DNA of 64,000 bases from Letharia columbiana (Eukaryota > Ascomycota > Lecanoromycetes > Lecanorales > Parmeliaceae): the NCBI RefSeq assembly GCF_014066305.1, contig NW_023501092.1:186001-250000 (forward strand), given 5' to 3'. Within the stretch, counting starts at the first letter, position 1. Each line of letters begins with the position of its first letter. Positions 62,508 through 64,000 of this stretch are shown piece by piece. Both the position numbers and the translations under genes were made by a program. The notes beneath the pieces were generated by a model. That model worked only from the letters and a program-made list of their open reading frames with translations, did no database searches and was not told the DNA's origin.

Positions 62508-63089
62508 GACTTCGAATCCTTAGATTTTAGGGGTAGCCAGAGCTGAGGTTAAGCCCAGGATATCCCTTTTCCATCCAAAAACAAATAGGCAGCGGACCGT
62601 TCAATTTGTTACTGCTCTGATTGATTTTCTGGTTCCTCCACGTATACTAGTTGATGATGTTGGTATGAAGGAACTTGATCGTTTCGACTTGTGTGCATGT
62701 GGACCTGCGAGATTGCATTGGTCATAAAAGAATGGCTCTCCTTCGCCATCGATTCTCAGGTATGACAGATTCAACCCACATGACACTAGAAGACACACTA
62801 CAAGAAGAAGATCTCATACCCGACCAATGCGAGCCGATCGGAGCACAAATGGCTCGGGCGATGTCCTCCCGCACCCCCTGCGCGCTTACTCTTCTAGGAT
62901 CGCGAATCAGTCATACCGATCTGTCCACTCTAGTTGGCAGCATTTGGGTCTGATATGTTATATGTTATACCCGAGTGGGCCATACATCTTCGTTGCCCGG
63001 AGTGTAAAGACGTTAGCTGAGCAGGTAATTTTTTCAGTTTGTACGTAGGCACATTGCCCTAAAAAACCTCTGCGATCTATACCTACTAC
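62508..63089. other. Intergenic between two gene relics
   Basis: About 580 bp. Overlapping frames on the plus strand (62675-63048) lack motifs. Confidence 0.35.
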
Positions 63090-64000
63090 GCCTTTATCCA
63101 TCGGTGCATTCACTCCGACCTCACAATACCCACGTCTCTTAGGAGCTGGCTCGCATTATTTGTTACTTGCAGAGAGTCTAGGCCCTGCGAGAATAGATCG
63201 CCATCATACCCAATACTTTCGAGTCCAATCTCTTCGTTGGGGAATCCGCCGAGTGAGGAACGTATTCTATCTGAAGTTTAAGGCCCACTGACGCTGACAG
63301 AGATCGCCGTTTTCCACCCGCGTAAGGTCGTAGAGGGTATCGACTTCATCCTCAAAAGTGTTAATAATCCTGCGCTGAATAGTGCTTTTTCCAGCGCGGA
63401 GCATTGGCTTCTCTTTGCTTGTGAGCCGGGTCATACCCTTCGAAGTTTGGCCATGGGCCGGGCAGCCCTCGCATGCTCGTTAGTTATATATTGCCATATG
63501 CTCTACAATAGAGCACATTCAACTTTAGAAAAAGAGTCTGCTTTAGCTCTATAAGAACTCCAGCTTGAAATACGCGACAGAAGGGCTCGTCTGGGTGGAA
63601 AACACTGTTGAAAGAAGTACTCCATGTTTGACCTTAATCACTTTGGGGATGCCCGTTGAGCAAGAGTTGTGAGAGACGACGAGTATTTCGCATCTCGCTT
63701 CTCAAAGATTTTGTTGAACGGAAATCGCAGACAGAATCTCGTTGTCTAACCATTTACCCAGTCGGAACAGCGACTTGTTTGCCGATCGGGAGAATAGCTT
63801 GCGGAGTCAGCCAGATCTTCCATTGCACTTTCTCAAGGAGTTCAAGTTGTGCCTCGACGCTGTTGCGAAAGGATGGAACGAACAATTGGTCGGGTGCCTT
63901 AGCTTTCGAACAACATGGATGGCAGAGTCATGGTGAGGGGACATCCGCTATAACTTGTAGCGCGTTCTACAAAGCTGCAGATGGCCAGATTTCCCGTACC
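63090..64000 (-). pseudogene. NRPS-like adenylate-forming enzyme remnant
   Basis: Minus-strand pieces in the correct order. Near 63900-63760: LFVPSFRNSVEAQLELLEKVQWKIWLTP, part of the A-domain of fungal NRPS-like (A-T-reductase) enzymes. Near 63440-63300: MTRLTSKEKPMLRAGKSTIQRR...FEDEVDTLYDLT, the end of the A-domain. Near 63260-63100: NEEIGLESIGYDG and LFSQGLDSLQVTNNASQLLRDVGI, the thiolation domain with Ser in GLDSLQ (phosphopantetheine site). Frames differ and only about 300 bp separate the first two pieces, where about 1 kb of A-domain core is expected, so the core is deleted or scrambled. The gene runs off the right edge. Downstream reductase or condensation modules are absent on this side. 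Confidence 0.6.

Noticed and set aside
63320..63400. AGKST as a Walker A motif of another NTPase
   Set aside because: The surrounding PMLRAGK-x-TIQRR is the end of an NRPS-like adenylation domain, and no NTPase context exists.

Overview
The window reads as nuclear DNA of a filamentous ascomycete (Pezizomycotina). Genes are split by short introns (about 45-70 nt) with GTRNGT-type donors and CTRAC-like branch points. There are fungus-specific families: a PSO2/SNM1 with a UBZ finger, a CYP53 benzoate hydroxylase, STAND/NLR proteins, a PIR-motif GPI protein and an adenylate-forming NRPS-like remnant. One AT-rich island looks RIP-mutated. A dothideomycete is my guess, from gene style only. Gene models below were joined by hand; for the intact genes the splice phases add up to whole codons. 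| LAYOUT. 0-1 kb: an aldo/keto reductase leaving the left edge, with a one-base frameshift. 1.4-2.6 kb: relic of a STAND N-terminal domain and a small cysteine-rich secreted protein. 4-6.3 kb: two small hypothetical genes. 7.5-15.6 kb: a dense conserved block, with a CorA-like channel protein divergent from an SH3BGR/thioredoxin-fold protein, then LSM2 and PSO2 in tandem. 16-23.2 kb: a Ser/Thr-rich secreted protein, two membrane proteins and a PIR/GPI wall protein. 23.9-27.8 kb: a fungal NLR (alpha/beta-hydrolase, NB-ARC, TPR) whose 126-bp TPR array has lost frame in its middle. 28.6-28.9 kb: a minisatellite. 29.4-31.5 kb: an MFS phosphate:H+ symporter-family transporter. 31.5-38 kb: gene-poor, with a multiply frameshifted F-box pseudogene and fragments of secreted proteins. 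38-39.9 kb: extreme simple-sequence DNA. 40.2-42 kb: an intact CYP53 benzoate 4-hydroxylase. 42.6-43.04 kb: a repeat cluster with direct and inverted copies. 43.2-44 kb: an unrecognised gene in broken frames. 44.3-46.2 kb: a CYP52-like P450 pseudogene. 47.3-49.4 kb: an amino-acid permease. 49.95-50.8 kb: an AT-rich island bounded by 18-bp inverted repeats. 52.2-54.3 kb: a kelch/transmembrane protein. 55.4-56 kb: a broken secreted-protein gene. 57.35-60.57 kb: an intact second NLR (Helo-like, NACHT, ankyrin). 61.2-64 kb: a small gene, a truncated monocarboxylate-transporter relic and an NRPS-like relic running off the right edge. | THEMES. Housekeeping genes (LSM2, PSO2, CorA-like, SH3BGR) are intact. 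The rest is accessory: NLRs, secreted proteins, P450s, transporters and dead genes. Many accessory genes carry one-base indels, several in homopolymers. This is either decay or uncorrected assembly error, and it has to be settled before any of them is called a pseudogene. The most interesting locus is the TPR NLR with its homogenised, frame-broken repeat array and a Cys at the usual Ser-nucleophile position of its hydrolase domain.
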